64,000 bases of DNA, from the NCBI GenBank assembly GCA_017621815.1, contig JAGASK010000029.1:124001-188000 (forward strand), in the 5' to 3' direction. This document shows, piece by piece, positions 1 through 7,665 of this stretch; the first letter of the stretch is position 1; each line of letters opens with the position of its first letter. Origin of the DNA: Lachnospiraceae bacterium (GTDB lineage Bacteria; Bacillota; Clostridia; Lachnospirales; Lachnospiraceae). The notes beneath the pieces were generated by a model. That model was given only the letters and a program-made list of their open reading frames with translations. It was not told the DNA's origin and searched no databases. The translations under genes and the position numbers were made by a program.

Positions 1-1107
1 AGGTTCTTCGTCCATAACAGCAAATACACGCTCTGCACCTGCAAGGGCAGAAAAAATGGTATTGACCTGCATTGCAACTTCATTAATGGGGCGCGAAAAC
101 TGTCTGGAATAATTGACAAATACTGTAAGTCCGCCGATGTCAAAGCCCCGGAGCACACAGAGGATACCGCCGATACAAGCCGTCAGTGAGTAGCTTACCT
201 GGCTTAAATTTCCCATCACAGGACCCATAATGCCACCGAAAAACTGCGCTTTAATCTGCTTTCCTCTTAAATCCTTATTAAGATATTCAAACTCATCCCT
301 TGCGTCATCCTCATGACAGAATACCTTTACTACCTTCTGACCTGTTACTGTTTCTTCAATATATCCGTTTAAGGTACCGATTGCAGCCTGCTGCGCCTGA
401 TAATATTTCCGGCTCTTGCTTCCCACTGTCTGCACAGCCTTAATCATAACAGGAATCATTACAATCGTAATGAGCGTCAGCCATACATTAGTATAAAGCA
501 TGAGTGCAAAGGTTCCCACAATGTTAATTGTACCGGAAATCAACTGCACTACTGTATTGTTCAGCATTTCTCCTACAGCATCCACGTCATTGGTAAAGCG
601 GCTCATCATATCACCATGATTGTGTGTATCATAATACTTCACTGGAAGCTTTTGAAGCTTCTGGAATAACTCATTTCGAAGCTTTTGAATAGCATTCTGG
701 GATATGGTTATCATAATTCTCTGCTGCAGGTACTGCGCAAGAACTGCCACAAGATAAATACATATCATGGTTAAAATCCCTTTAAGCAGGGACGATATGC
801 TTCCATCCTCTGAAGTAAGTCCGTTAATAATGGGACGCAGCATATAGGAACCTGACAGGTTTGCAACCGTACCGCCGATAATGCAAATCAGCACCACCAC
901 AAGCTGCCACTTATTATGCGAAATATAAGAAAACAATCTTCCCAGCGTCTTCTTCATTTCCTTAGGCTTACCGGATGCCATCTGCCCTCTCATGTTTTTG
1001 CTGCCCGGTCCCTTAGGCCTTGGCTGTTCTCCCGAAATTCCTGCTTTAACAGGCTTCAGTCTGCTTTCATATTTTTTCTGTAAATATTCTAATTTTTCCT
1101 GCTTCAT
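1..1107 (-). CDS. ABC exporter half-transporter, permease domain (C-terminus cut off by window edge)
   Basis: The reading frame starts at the ATG ending at 1107 and runs off the left edge, so about 369 residues are visible. After a basic N-terminal tail (MKQEKLEYLQKKYESRLKP) come the six membrane segments of a type I ABC exporter, with typical stretches such as YDTHNHGDMMSRFTNDVD and VTGQKVVKVFCHEDDA. The nucleotide-binding domain lies outside the window. The ATG overlaps the TGA of the upstream gene by four bases, so the two half-transporters are translationally coupled and probably form a heterodimer. The partner has the degenerate ATP site, so this subunit is expected to supply the catalytic Glu, but that part cannot be seen. 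The substrate is unknown; drug or lipid export is usual for the family. Confidence 0.9.
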   Translation of the reverse strand, partial: MKQEKLEYLQKKYESRLKPVKAGISGEQPRPKGPGSKNMRGQMASGKPKEMKKTLGRLFSYISHNKWQLVVVLICIIGGTVANLSGSYMLRPIINGLTSEDGSISSLLKGILTMICIYLVAVLAQYLQQRIMITISQNAIQKLRNELFQKLQKLPVKYYDTHNHGDMMSRFTNDVDAVGEMLNNTVVQLISGTINIVGTFALMLYTNVWLTLITIVMIPVMIKAVQTVGSKSRKYYQAQQAAIGTLNGYIEETVTGQKVVKVFCHEDDARDEFEYLNKDLRGKQIKAQFFGGIMGPVMGNLSQVSYSLTACIGGILCVLRGFDIGGLTVFVNYSRQFSRPINEVAMQVNTIFSALAGAERVFAVMDEEP

Positions 1108-2840
1108 GATGCGCTGACCTCCTTATCCATCTGAGAATAATAGATTTCCTGGTAAGCCTGACAGCCCATCATCAGTTCATCATGAGTTCCCATACCTGCA
1201 ATTCTGCCCTCATCAAGCACCAGTATCTTATCCGCATCCATAACAGAGGTAATTCTCTGGGCAATAATAATTTTAGTGGTATCCTTTAATGTACTGGTAA
1301 AGCTTTCCCTGATTTTCGCTTCCGTTGCCGTATCCACTGCACTGGTGGAATCATCGAGAATCAGGATTTTTGGCTTTTTAAGAAGCGCCCTGGCTATACA
1401 GAGCCTCTGCTTCTGTCCGCCGGAAACGTTAACGCCTCCCTGACCCAGCTCTGTTTCATATCCTTCAGTAAAAGTATCAATAAAGGGCGCTGCCTGGGCA
1501 TCCTGCGCAGCACGTGCAATCTCCTCATCCGATGCATTTTCATCACCCCACATCAGATTTTCCATAATAGTGCCGGAAAATAATACATTTTTCTGCAATA
1601 CCATGCCCACGCCTTCTCTGAGATTCTTCAAAGAGTAATCCCTGACATTGACACCGTCTACCAGCACTTCTCCTTCATCAATATCATAAAGACGGGGAAT
1701 CATCTGTACCAGTGTAGTTTTACCGCTTCCTGTCGAACCGATAATTCCAAGCACCTGTCCGCTTTCCACTTTGAAATTAATTCCGTCCAGAACCTTTTCC
1801 TTATTATCTTTGTAATAACGGAAAGAAACGTTTTTAAACTCTACCCTGCCGCTTTCCACTTTTCTTTCAGGAAATGCGCAGCCTTCATCTGTAAGATCAA
1901 CTTCTGTATCCAGAACTTCCGTAATACGATGCAGGGAAGCCAGGGCTCTTGAACTTTGCAGAAGCACCATGGCAAGCATCATAAGAGACATCAGAATCTG
2001 TACAATATAAGCAGTAAAGGCTGTCAAATCTCCTACCGGCATATTTCCTGCCAGTATCTGCTTTCCCCCAAACCATACTACCGCAAGTGTGGTGGCATTC
2101 ATCATCAGCATCATAATAGGCATATTCAAAATAACCACTTTAAAAGCATTTAAACTGGACTGCTTCAAGTCTTCATTGGCAGCTGCAAATTTTTCTTCTT
2201 CATAAGTACCCCGCACAAAGGATTTAATGACCCTGACGTTGGTGAGCATTTCCTGAATATTGGAGTTCAGAATATCCAGCTTCTTCTGCATAACTTCAAA
2301 TCTTGGAAACGCAATTCTGATAACAACTGCAATAAGAGTTACCAATATAGGAATAACCACAAGCACAACGATTGCCAGCTGGGCGTTCATCAAAAAAGCC
2401 ATAATAAGGGCGCCTATCAGCATTCCCGGCGCACGAAGCATCATACGAAGCGCCATATTAATAAGATTCTGCACCTGTGTAATATCGTTGGTTAATCTTG
2501 TTACCAAAGAACCGGTACTGAACCGGTCAAGATTAGCGAATGAAAATTTCTGTACCTTATCGAACACATCGCTTCTTAAATCGGAGGAAAAACTGATAGC
2601 TGCTTTTGCTGCAAAATAAGCGCCCCCGATTCCGCCTGCCATCATAAGAAGCGCGGTAATTACCATGACAATCCCCATTCCGATTATATATGGGATGTCT
2701 CTGTTTGCTGCCCCGATATTGATAATGTTTGCCATAAACTTCGGCAGCAAAACTTCACCGATAACCTCCACTATCATCAGAAGCGGACCACATATAAATG
2801 CCGTCAGATACGGTTTTATATACTTCCAATATCTTTTCAT
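1104..2840 (-). CDS. ABC exporter half-transporter with degenerate Walker B (578 aa)
   Basis: Complete type I ABC exporter subunit: a six-helix membrane domain (about residues 1-310) and a nucleotide-binding domain (about 340-570). Walker A is GSTGSGKTT, the signature VSGGQKQR and Walker B ILILDDSTSA. The residue after the Walker B Asp is Asp rather than the catalytic Glu; in heterodimeric exporters of the TM287/288 and BmrCD type this marks the subunit with the degenerate ATP site. It lies 4 bp downstream of the MarR gene and overlaps the next half-transporter by ATGA, giving a marR-abcA-abcB operon. The likely role is efflux of a compound sensed by the MarR protein; the substrate cannot be read from sequence. 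Confidence 0.93.
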   Translation of the reverse strand: MKRYWKYIKPYLTAFICGPLLMIVEVIGEVLLPKFMANIINIGAANRDIPYIIGMGIVMVITALLMMAGGIGGAYFAAKAAISFSSDLRSDVFDKVQKFSFANLDRFSTGSLVTRLTNDITQVQNLINMALRMMLRAPGMLIGALIMAFLMNAQLAIVVLVVIPILVTLIAVVIRIAFPRFEVMQKKLDILNSNIQEMLTNVRVIKSFVRGTYEEEKFAAANEDLKQSSLNAFKVVILNMPIMMLMMNATTLAVVWFGGKQILAGNMPVGDLTAFTAYIVQILMSLMMLAMVLLQSSRALASLHRITEVLDTEVDLTDEGCAFPERKVESGRVEFKNVSFRYYKDNKEKVLDGINFKVESGQVLGIIGSTGSGKTTLVQMIPRLYDIDEGEVLVDGVNVRDYSLKNLREGVGMVLQKNVLFSGTIMENLMWGDENASDEEIARAAQDAQAAPFIDTFTEGYETELGQGGVNVSGGQKQRLCIARALLKKPKILILDDSTSAVDTATEAKIRESFTSTLKDTTKIIIAQRITSVMDADKILVLDEGRIAGMGTHDELMMGCQAYQEIYYSQMDKEVSAS

Positions 2841-2844
2841 AATC

Positions 2845-3300
2845 TTAATTCTCCTGTTTCAATAAACTTTGATAATAAATGTCTCCGTTTTTAATAATAC
2901 GTCTGAGATATTCTTCCAGCTGCTCCATCTCTTCTTCCGAAAAGCCCACGAAAAAAGCGTTTTCTATTTCAATAAAATCATTAATGCTGGCTTTAATGGT
3001 TTTCCACCCTTTTTCAGTAACAGCAACATGATTGACACGATTGTCATTTTCATTGCATTGTCTGCTGACATATCCTGATTTTTCCAGCTTTTTTAAAGAA
3101 ACAGCTACAGCTGCCGGTGAAACTTCCATTTTTTCCGCAATTTCGGTTTGAGAGCACTCCGGAAACTTTCCAAGTAACATCAGAAGCCTGTGCTGACTTC
3201 TATAGACACCGGTTCCCTCTACCTTTTTATCAATAGAGCGTTTCAATATCCGGTCAGCAACACGAAACAGATTAACTATCTGATGCTGTTTCTCTCCCAT
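2845..3300 (-). CDS. MarR family transcriptional regulator
   Basis: A 151-residue winged-helix regulator. The DNA-binding part includes CSQTEIAEKMEVSPAAVAVS (helix-turn-helix) and the wing ENDNRVNHVAVTEKG. It is first in an operon with two ABC exporter half-transporters and ends 4 bp before the first, a common arrangement for a local repressor of an efflux pump. A consensus promoter and a perfect 12-bp palindrome lie just upstream (3334-3383), so autorepression is likely. MarR proteins usually release DNA on binding small aromatic or lipophilic ligands; the ligand here is unknown. Confidence 0.92.
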   Translation of the reverse strand: MGEKQHQIVNLFRVADRILKRSIDKKVEGTGVYRSQHRLLMLLGKFPECSQTEIAEKMEVSPAAVAVSLKKLEKSGYVSRQCNENDNRVNHVAVTEKGWKTIKASINDFIEIENAFFVGFSEEEMEQLEEYLRRIIKNGDIYYQSLLKQEN

Positions 3301-3333
3301 GAATTTTCGCCCCCTTAATTAAGTAATTAATAT

Positions 3334-3383
3334 TTAACTAGTTAACTATTTGACATTATATGTCCGGATAGCTCTACTGTCAA
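3334..3383 (-). promoter_or_regulatory. marR-ABC exporter promoter with palindromic operator
   Basis: On the minus strand TTGACA (3378-3383) and TATAAT (3355-3360) are separated by exactly 17 bp. The perfect palindrome TTAACTAGTTAA (3334-3345) sits at the expected transcription start, followed by AT-rich TTAATTA repeats down to about 3314. A dyad in this position fits a MarR dimer site that blocks the promoter. Confidence 0.75.
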
Positions 3384-3419
3384 CACAATATAATATTCTT
3401 AATAAATATACTATATTGT

Positions 3420-4199
3420 TTATAAAAATTTTAGATGTATCAGATATAAGAGCAAAAGATGCGCCGGATAGAATACGTAAAAGATATATTTCAGTTTAAG
3501 ACCCTTTTTCCCATTATAGAAAGCCACAAAAATGAAAGCCAGAGGAGCTGTAATCTCCCAGATAAATGCCACACAGCCTGCAATCAACTGCTCCTTTCTC
3601 TCTTTTCTGAACATATAAAGGAGGGCTATCGCTATAATTCCTTTAGCGCCGTAATCACAATGAATGAATTCGGCAGACAATACGGCAGCGAGGAAAATAA
3701 TAATATCTATTCCCCATATGAGCCATGGATTCTCCGCTTTTTCTTTCACAGCTTCCCAAAGATATAACATCAGAAAAGCTATCCAAAGCGTAAAGAACAC
3801 ATTTCCATGATTCCAATCAAACACCGTTCCATAAAAAGCAAGGTCAAAAGGTATCTCTGAAATCAACGCAAACAAAAACAGCCGCAGCGCATACTTTGTC
3901 CTGCTGCCAGTTCTTTGAAACCCTTCCACCAATAAAAAACAATAAATCGGAAATGCAATCCGCCCAACCAGGCGCCGCATCACCTGATAAGCCACATATA
4001 CATATCCCACATAACCTGCCGCAAAAAGCTCCTTTATATAATCCGGAGAAAGATTTCCCACCGAATATATTCCGTTTTCAATAAGTACAGGACCAAAAAG
4101 TATAAATGCCCCATGGTCAATCAGCATGGATATCATCGCTATTAATTTTAAAGTGCTGCCGCTTAAACCTTTACTTTTCACTATTTGGACACTCTCCAT
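3420..4199 (-). CDS. TraX family membrane protein
   Basis: A 259-residue multi-pass membrane protein. The N-terminal pattern GSTLKLIAMISMLIDHGAFI and the later motifs RIAFPIYCFLLVEGF, SEIPFDLAF and NVFFTLWIAF match the TraX/acyltransferase-like family, named for the F-plasmid pilin N-acetylase. Chromosomal copies in Firmicutes are common and have no established substrate. It stands alone: the MarR operon promoter lies downstream and a divergent ECF gene upstream. The function is inferred from the family only. Confidence 0.85.
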   Translation of the reverse strand: MESVQIVKSKGLSGSTLKLIAMISMLIDHGAFILFGPVLIENGIYSVGNLSPDYIKELFAAGYVGYVYVAYQVMRRLVGRIAFPIYCFLLVEGFQRTGSRTKYALRLFLFALISEIPFDLAFYGTVFDWNHGNVFFTLWIAFLMLYLWEAVKEKAENPWLIWGIDIIIFLAAVLSAEFIHCDYGAKGIIAIALLYMFRKERKEQLIAGCVAFIWEITAPLAFIFVAFYNGKKGLKLKYIFYVFYPAHLLLLYLIHLKFL

Positions 4200-4269
4200 A
4201 CAACAATTTGAAATAATACTACATCAATTCCGGTTTCTTTTCAACTGGCATGGTTAAAAAATCATGATT

Positions 4270-4289
4270 TGGCACTTTTTGTAGTGCCA
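4270..4289 (+). promoter_or_regulatory. 7-bp inverted repeat upstream of the ECF S component
   Basis: TGGCACT and AGTGCCA form a perfect inverted repeat with a 6-nt spacer, 67 bp before the ATG at 4356. It could be an operator or a short leader hairpin. No poly-T follows it, so it is not a terminator. Confidence 0.45.
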
Positions 4290-4355
4290 CTTATGTGTAT
4301 ACTAAGTTTTATCAGAAAAAACATAAATGCAATAACATATGAGGAGGAACATATT

Positions 4356-4955
4356 ATGAAGAATCAAACAACACAAAAAATTGCATTAACCGGCCTCATG
4401 GCTGCCCTATCTTATGTAGTTTTTACCTTTTTACAGATTAAAATCCCGCTTCCCGGAGGAGATGCTACATCCATTCATCTCGGAAATGCTGTCTGCGTAC
4501 TGGGCGCACTGCTTCTGGGCGGCTTTTATGGGGGCCTTGGCGGCGCTATCGGTATGACAATCGGAGACTTACTTGACCCTGTTTATATTGCATATGCTCC
4601 CAAGACCTTTATTCTTAAATTATGCATCGGCCTGATTACCGGACTGATTGCCCATAAAATAGGCAAAATTACCGTGGAAAAAGATGAGCAGAAAGTTCTT
4701 CTCTGGACAATTTTAGCCGCAGCCGGCGGACTTTTATTTAATGTAATCTTTGACCCTCTGGTAGGATACTTATATAAGCTTGTTATTATCGGCAAGCCTG
4801 CGGCAGAACTGACCCTTGTATGGAATGTGGCTTCCACCTCCATCAATGCAGTTACCTCCACCATTGTATCCGTGCTTATTTACATGGTGCTTCGTCCTGC
4901 TCTGAAAAAGGCCGGATTATTCTTCATCTTATCTAAGGATAAAACTGCAAAATAA
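4356..4955 (+). CDS. ECF transporter S component (substrate-binding membrane subunit)
   Basis: A 199-residue membrane protein with five to six hydrophobic segments. The start is placed at 4356 because GAGGAGG (4341-4347) sits 8 bp upstream; a frame extension back to 4269 has no ribosome site and covers the inverted repeat. The motif HLGNAVCVLGALLLGG followed by GGLGGAIGMTIGDLLDP is typical of the DUF1393/ECF S-component family. S components bind a vitamin or similar micronutrient and dock with a shared EcfA/EcfA'/EcfT module, which is not in this window. The substrate cannot be told. A terminator follows directly. Confidence 0.85.
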   Translation: MKNQTTQKIALTGLMAALSYVVFTFLQIKIPLPGGDATSIHLGNAVCVLGALLLGGFYGGLGGAIGMTIGDLLDPVYIAYAPKTFILKLCIGLITGLIAHKIGKITVEKDEQKVLLWTILAAAGGLLFNVIFDPLVGYLYKLVIIGKPAAELTLVWNVASTSINAVTSTIVSVLIYMVLRPALKKAGLFFILSKDKTAK

Positions 4956-5005
4956 TTCACAAAAACAAAAAAGTCATTCACAGCAAACCAACTGTTATCA
5001 TAAGC

Positions 5006-5042
5006 AAAAGCTGCCGAATCCCACAAGATTTGACAGCTTTTT
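5006..5042 (+). terminator. Rho-independent terminator of the ECF gene
   Basis: AAAAGCTG pairs with CAGCTTTT around a 20-nt loop and runs into TTTTTATT. A palindromic element (5044-5084) begins immediately after the T-run. Confidence 0.75.
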
Positions 5043-5043
5043 A

Positions 5044-5084
5044 TTCATGACAACATAAAAGCTCACGAAGCATATTTTCTATTG
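5044..5084 (+). repeat. TTCATGACAATAG-type palindromic element, copy 1
   Basis: A 41-nt imperfect palindrome that starts TTCATGACAACAT and ends TTTTCTATTG. It abuts the T-run of the preceding terminator. Compare the copies at 12012, 29159, 41773, 44267, 57632, 57671 and 58332. Confidence 0.65.
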
Positions 5085-5102
5085 CGCTTCTTCCATTATA
5101 TC

Positions 5103-5345
5103 TTATACAAAGCATCCCCGAAACGGATTCAATAAGCAACCTGCCAGTTTAAAACACAAAATGCCCGCCGGAATTAGAATCAATGTACAGCACAAGACCG
5201 CTCCAAATACCCCGCAGAGAATTGCGCAGGGCAGACAGAAAATCAGTTTTAATGCCAGCTTCAGCACTCCGCCTGCCAGCCTGAAACACAAAGAACATAT
5301 AAAACAGACAATGATTAAAACAATTATAGTAATTAAAGTAATCAT
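5103..5345 (-). CDS. Small hydrophobic membrane protein (80 aa)
   Basis: Almost entirely hydrophobic and Cys-rich, with about two or three membrane segments (start MITLITIIVLIIVCFICSLC). AGGAGTG precedes the ATG at 5345. It lies 12 bp after the DUF4097 gene and is the last gene of the PadR-DUF1700-DUF4097 operon. I do not recognise a family. Its position suggests a role in the same envelope-stress or membrane-sensing unit, which is inference. Confidence 0.7.
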   Translation of the reverse strand: MITLITIIVLIIVCFICSLCFRLAGGVLKLALKLIFCLPCAILCGVFGAVLCCTLILIPAGILCFKLAGCLLNPFRGCFV

Positions 5346-5357
5346 AATTTGTCACTC

Positions 5358-6332
5358 CTATTCCTGATTATCAAATGCAATTGTAATGTTTCCCATACTG
5401 CATTCTATGTCAAATTTACTTGCAGCGTTATTATTTATTGTTTTCTCCGATGCAAGCGCCGATACGGAAAAGCTTCCTATTTCAATATTACCCGCTCCGC
5501 ATTCGATTTCATAATTATGGTCTGTTTCGCTTCCGGTTAAGTGAAACTCCATATTCCCCATGCTGCATTCGGCATCAAGCTTTCCGGCAATGGTTCCTCC
5601 GTAAATGCATTCCCCTACTCCTACGCTGATTTCTGCATCCTTCGTCCTGATATTAGAAGCCTCCATTTGGCCCGCCCCCACTTCAACTGATAATTTTTCT
5701 ATATCCATATCATTTAAGTAAAGAACTGCGGCTCCGAGTTCTGCATCTAATTTATTCACTTTTATATTTGATATTTCCATCAGGCTTGCACCTGTCTCTA
5801 CATCCAGCTTGTCAAGACTGCTGCCTTTCGGAAAACTTATTCTAATCTCATTATTATCTGCAGCATTATTATAATCCGACCATTTCCATCCTTTAAAGCC
5901 TTCCACATGAAGTGTGCTTCCCTTTACATAGTCATTATAGCTGTCAATTCTTGTTCCGGATACCAATATATCAATCATGCCGTCATCCGTTCCTTTTTCT
6001 TCTATAATAAAGGTTCCCGCGCCAAGCTCCAGTTCCAGATTTCTGATTCCGTCCGCTTCTATTTGATGCGATGTTCCCGCCACAGTACTTGAATTTGAAC
6101 TTGAAGAAGTATGCTCATCTTTTAAATATCCCCATCTGCCGTCTGTAGAGTAATAAAAGCTTTTTCCCACCGCATCCACAAAGCTTTCGATTTTATCATC
6201 CAGTTCATCTTCTTCCCTTATAATCCTAAACACATTGCCGCCGCAGGCCAGCGCACTGACAGAGCCAAATACAAATCCTACGATTAAAAGAATTCCTGCT
6301 GTCATCAGACTTATTTTCACAAATTTTTTCAT
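5358..6332 (-). CDS. DUF4097 family beta-repeat envelope protein
   Basis: A 324-residue protein with one N-terminal membrane segment (ISLMTAGILLIVGFVFGSVS) and a long beta-strand-rich outside domain built of repeats such as LDAELGAAVLYLNDMDIEKL and LSVEVGAGQMEASNI. This is the DUF4097 adhesin-like beta-helix fold. Its ATG overlaps the stop of the DUF1700 gene by four bases. PadR-DUF1700-DUF4097 is a recurrent Firmicutes operon whose job is poorly understood, probably envelope-related sensing or scaffolding. The start has a good ribosome site inside the upstream gene. Confidence 0.88.
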   Translation of the reverse strand: MKKFVKISLMTAGILLIVGFVFGSVSALACGGNVFRIIREEDELDDKIESFVDAVGKSFYYSTDGRWGYLKDEHTSSSSNSSTVAGTSHQIEADGIRNLELELGAGTFIIEEKGTDDGMIDILVSGTRIDSYNDYVKGSTLHVEGFKGWKWSDYNNAADNNEIRISFPKGSSLDKLDVETGASLMEISNIKVNKLDAELGAAVLYLNDMDIEKLSVEVGAGQMEASNIRTKDAEISVGVGECIYGGTIAGKLDAECSMGNMEFHLTGSETDHNYEIECGAGNIEIGSFSVSALASEKTINNNAASKFDIECSMGNITIAFDNQE

Positions 6333-7135
6333 CCCTTTGCTCCTTTCTTTTTACCGAATATGCTGCTGAAGATATAGGCAATTCCCTGAATAATTCCGGG
6401 AATACACTTGCCTGCAATCAGGATTGTAACCAGCATGCATAAAATACCCACCGCTGCACAGATACAGCCTCCTCCTATCAGACCGATTCCCACAAAAGGC
6501 TTCACAATAATACATCCGAAACCGCCGATTACAAGGGAAACTGCTACAACAAAACATATTAACGCTGCCAATCCAAACCCCAGGACAACTCCCAGTACAG
6601 CAACAATAATTCCTGCCAGAATCCCCACCAATGCTCCTGCTGCGCCTATAATTGCCGGCGAAAAAACAATACAGGCAATCACAATCAGAACGATAGCCCA
6701 AGTCGGCAAATCCTTTTTCTCCTGTGTATCTTTTTCTGCAGCGCTTCCTTCATATAGAGTTTTATCCTGAGACCTTCTGGAACCTGTACTGTCATTTCCG
6801 TTTTCACTGTAATCAGCTCCGAAGCCGGATATATCCCTTTCACTGCCGTCCTTATCTGCCGTTCTTTTCATTACTTCATTTTTTGTTTCTTCAGCCGCCT
6901 TACTTGTAAATCCGTTTTCCGTAAATTCCCCCTGATTTTCATTTTCAGCAAGACCTTCCTTTACGATTTGGGCTACCTGCTGCGGAGAACCAAGAGCATC
7001 AATCACCTCTTTTTCATTCTCCTTTCCGGCATCATTAAAATAATCATTATAATATTGAAGGGCCTCTTCTCTCTCACTTGGTGAAATATCAGAAAGCAGC
7101 TCTTCAAGTCGTCTCATAAATTCCCATCTGCTCAT
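6329..7135 (-). CDS. DUF1700 domain membrane protein
   Basis: 268 residues. The first 75 form the DUF1700 helical domain: EFMRRLEELLSDISPSERE, then YYNDYFNDAGKENE and VIDALGSPQQVAQIVKEG. A charged low-complexity linker follows, then four hydrophobic segments rich in Gly/Ala/Val/Ile and a basic tail (FGKKKGAKG). It overlaps the PadR gene upstream and DUF4097 downstream by ATGA junctions, so the three proteins are made in a coupled way. No enzymatic motif is visible. Confidence 0.88.
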   Translation of the reverse strand: MSRWEFMRRLEELLSDISPSEREEALQYYNDYFNDAGKENEKEVIDALGSPQQVAQIVKEGLAENENQGEFTENGFTSKAAEETKNEVMKRTADKDGSERDISGFGADYSENGNDSTGSRRSQDKTLYEGSAAEKDTQEKKDLPTWAIVLIVIACIVFSPAIIGAAGALVGILAGIIVAVLGVVLGFGLAALICFVVAVSLVIGGFGCIIVKPFVGIGLIGGGCICAAVGILCMLVTILIAGKCIPGIIQGIAYIFSSIFGKKKGAKG

Positions 7136-7455
7136 TTTATCATTCCTCCCTCGAAAATACTGTTGATTTTAGCAGAATATTTTCTCCATTCACTTTCATA
7201 TAAGTTTAGCTGTAAACGTCCTTTTTCCGTTGCTTTATAATATCTCCTGTTTCTGCCCGCACATTCCATATCATAAACTTCAAGACACTCATCCTTCTGC
7301 AGACGCCTGAGCACGGGATAAAGTGTGGATTCCGAAAGTTCAATTACCTGCCTTACATCCTGAGTTATTTTGTATCCGTAAGCCCCCTCAGGCTCCCTGG
7401 ATACTACCGCTAACACAATCGCATCAAGAAGTGCTGCTCCTGTATTAAAAACCAT
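7132..7455 (-). CDS. PadR family transcriptional regulator
   Basis: 107 residues from the ATG at 7455, which has GGAGGAAAAG 5-8 bp upstream; an in-frame extension to 7503 has no ribosome site and runs into the promoter. Motifs VSREPEGAYGYKITQDVRQV, LSESTLYPVLRRLQKDECLE and RNRRYYKATEKGR are the winged helix of PadR proteins. It is the first gene of an operon with DUF1700, DUF4097 and a small membrane protein, which it probably represses. The ligand is unknown. Confidence 0.93.
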   Translation of the reverse strand: MVFNTGAALLDAIVLAVVSREPEGAYGYKITQDVRQVIELSESTLYPVLRRLQKDECLEVYDMECAGRNRRYYKATEKGRLQLNLYESEWRKYSAKINSIFEGGMIK

Positions 7456-7488
7456 CGCTTTTCCTCCTTTCTTGCATAAAATATATTT

Positions 7489-7559
7489 TATAATATTATA
7501 CATTATATAATATTAACTTTGATATAAATACTATATGACATATAATATTATTCTGTCAA
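7489..7559 (-). promoter_or_regulatory. PadR operon promoter with repeated TATAATATTA
   Basis: On the minus strand TTGACA (7554-7559) and TATAGT (7530-7535) are 18 bp apart. Three copies of TATAATATTA (from 7489, 7506 and 7541) flank and overlap the promoter and resemble the AT-rich dyads bound by PadR proteins. Confidence 0.6.
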
Positions 7560-7585
7560 TGTGTTTTGAAAAAATATATAAAAAA

Positions 7586-7620
7586 GACTGTTATAAAATA
7601 TTTAACGTTTCATAACAGTC
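7586..7620 (-). terminator. Terminator after the CmpB-like gene
   Basis: GACTGTTAT pairs with ATAACAGTC (9-bp stem); on the minus strand it is followed by a T-run (complement of 7578-7585). Confidence 0.75.
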
Positions 7621-7665
7621 TCTTTCTTCAACCTCACATTATTTACTTTTTTCCGGTCTTTCCGC

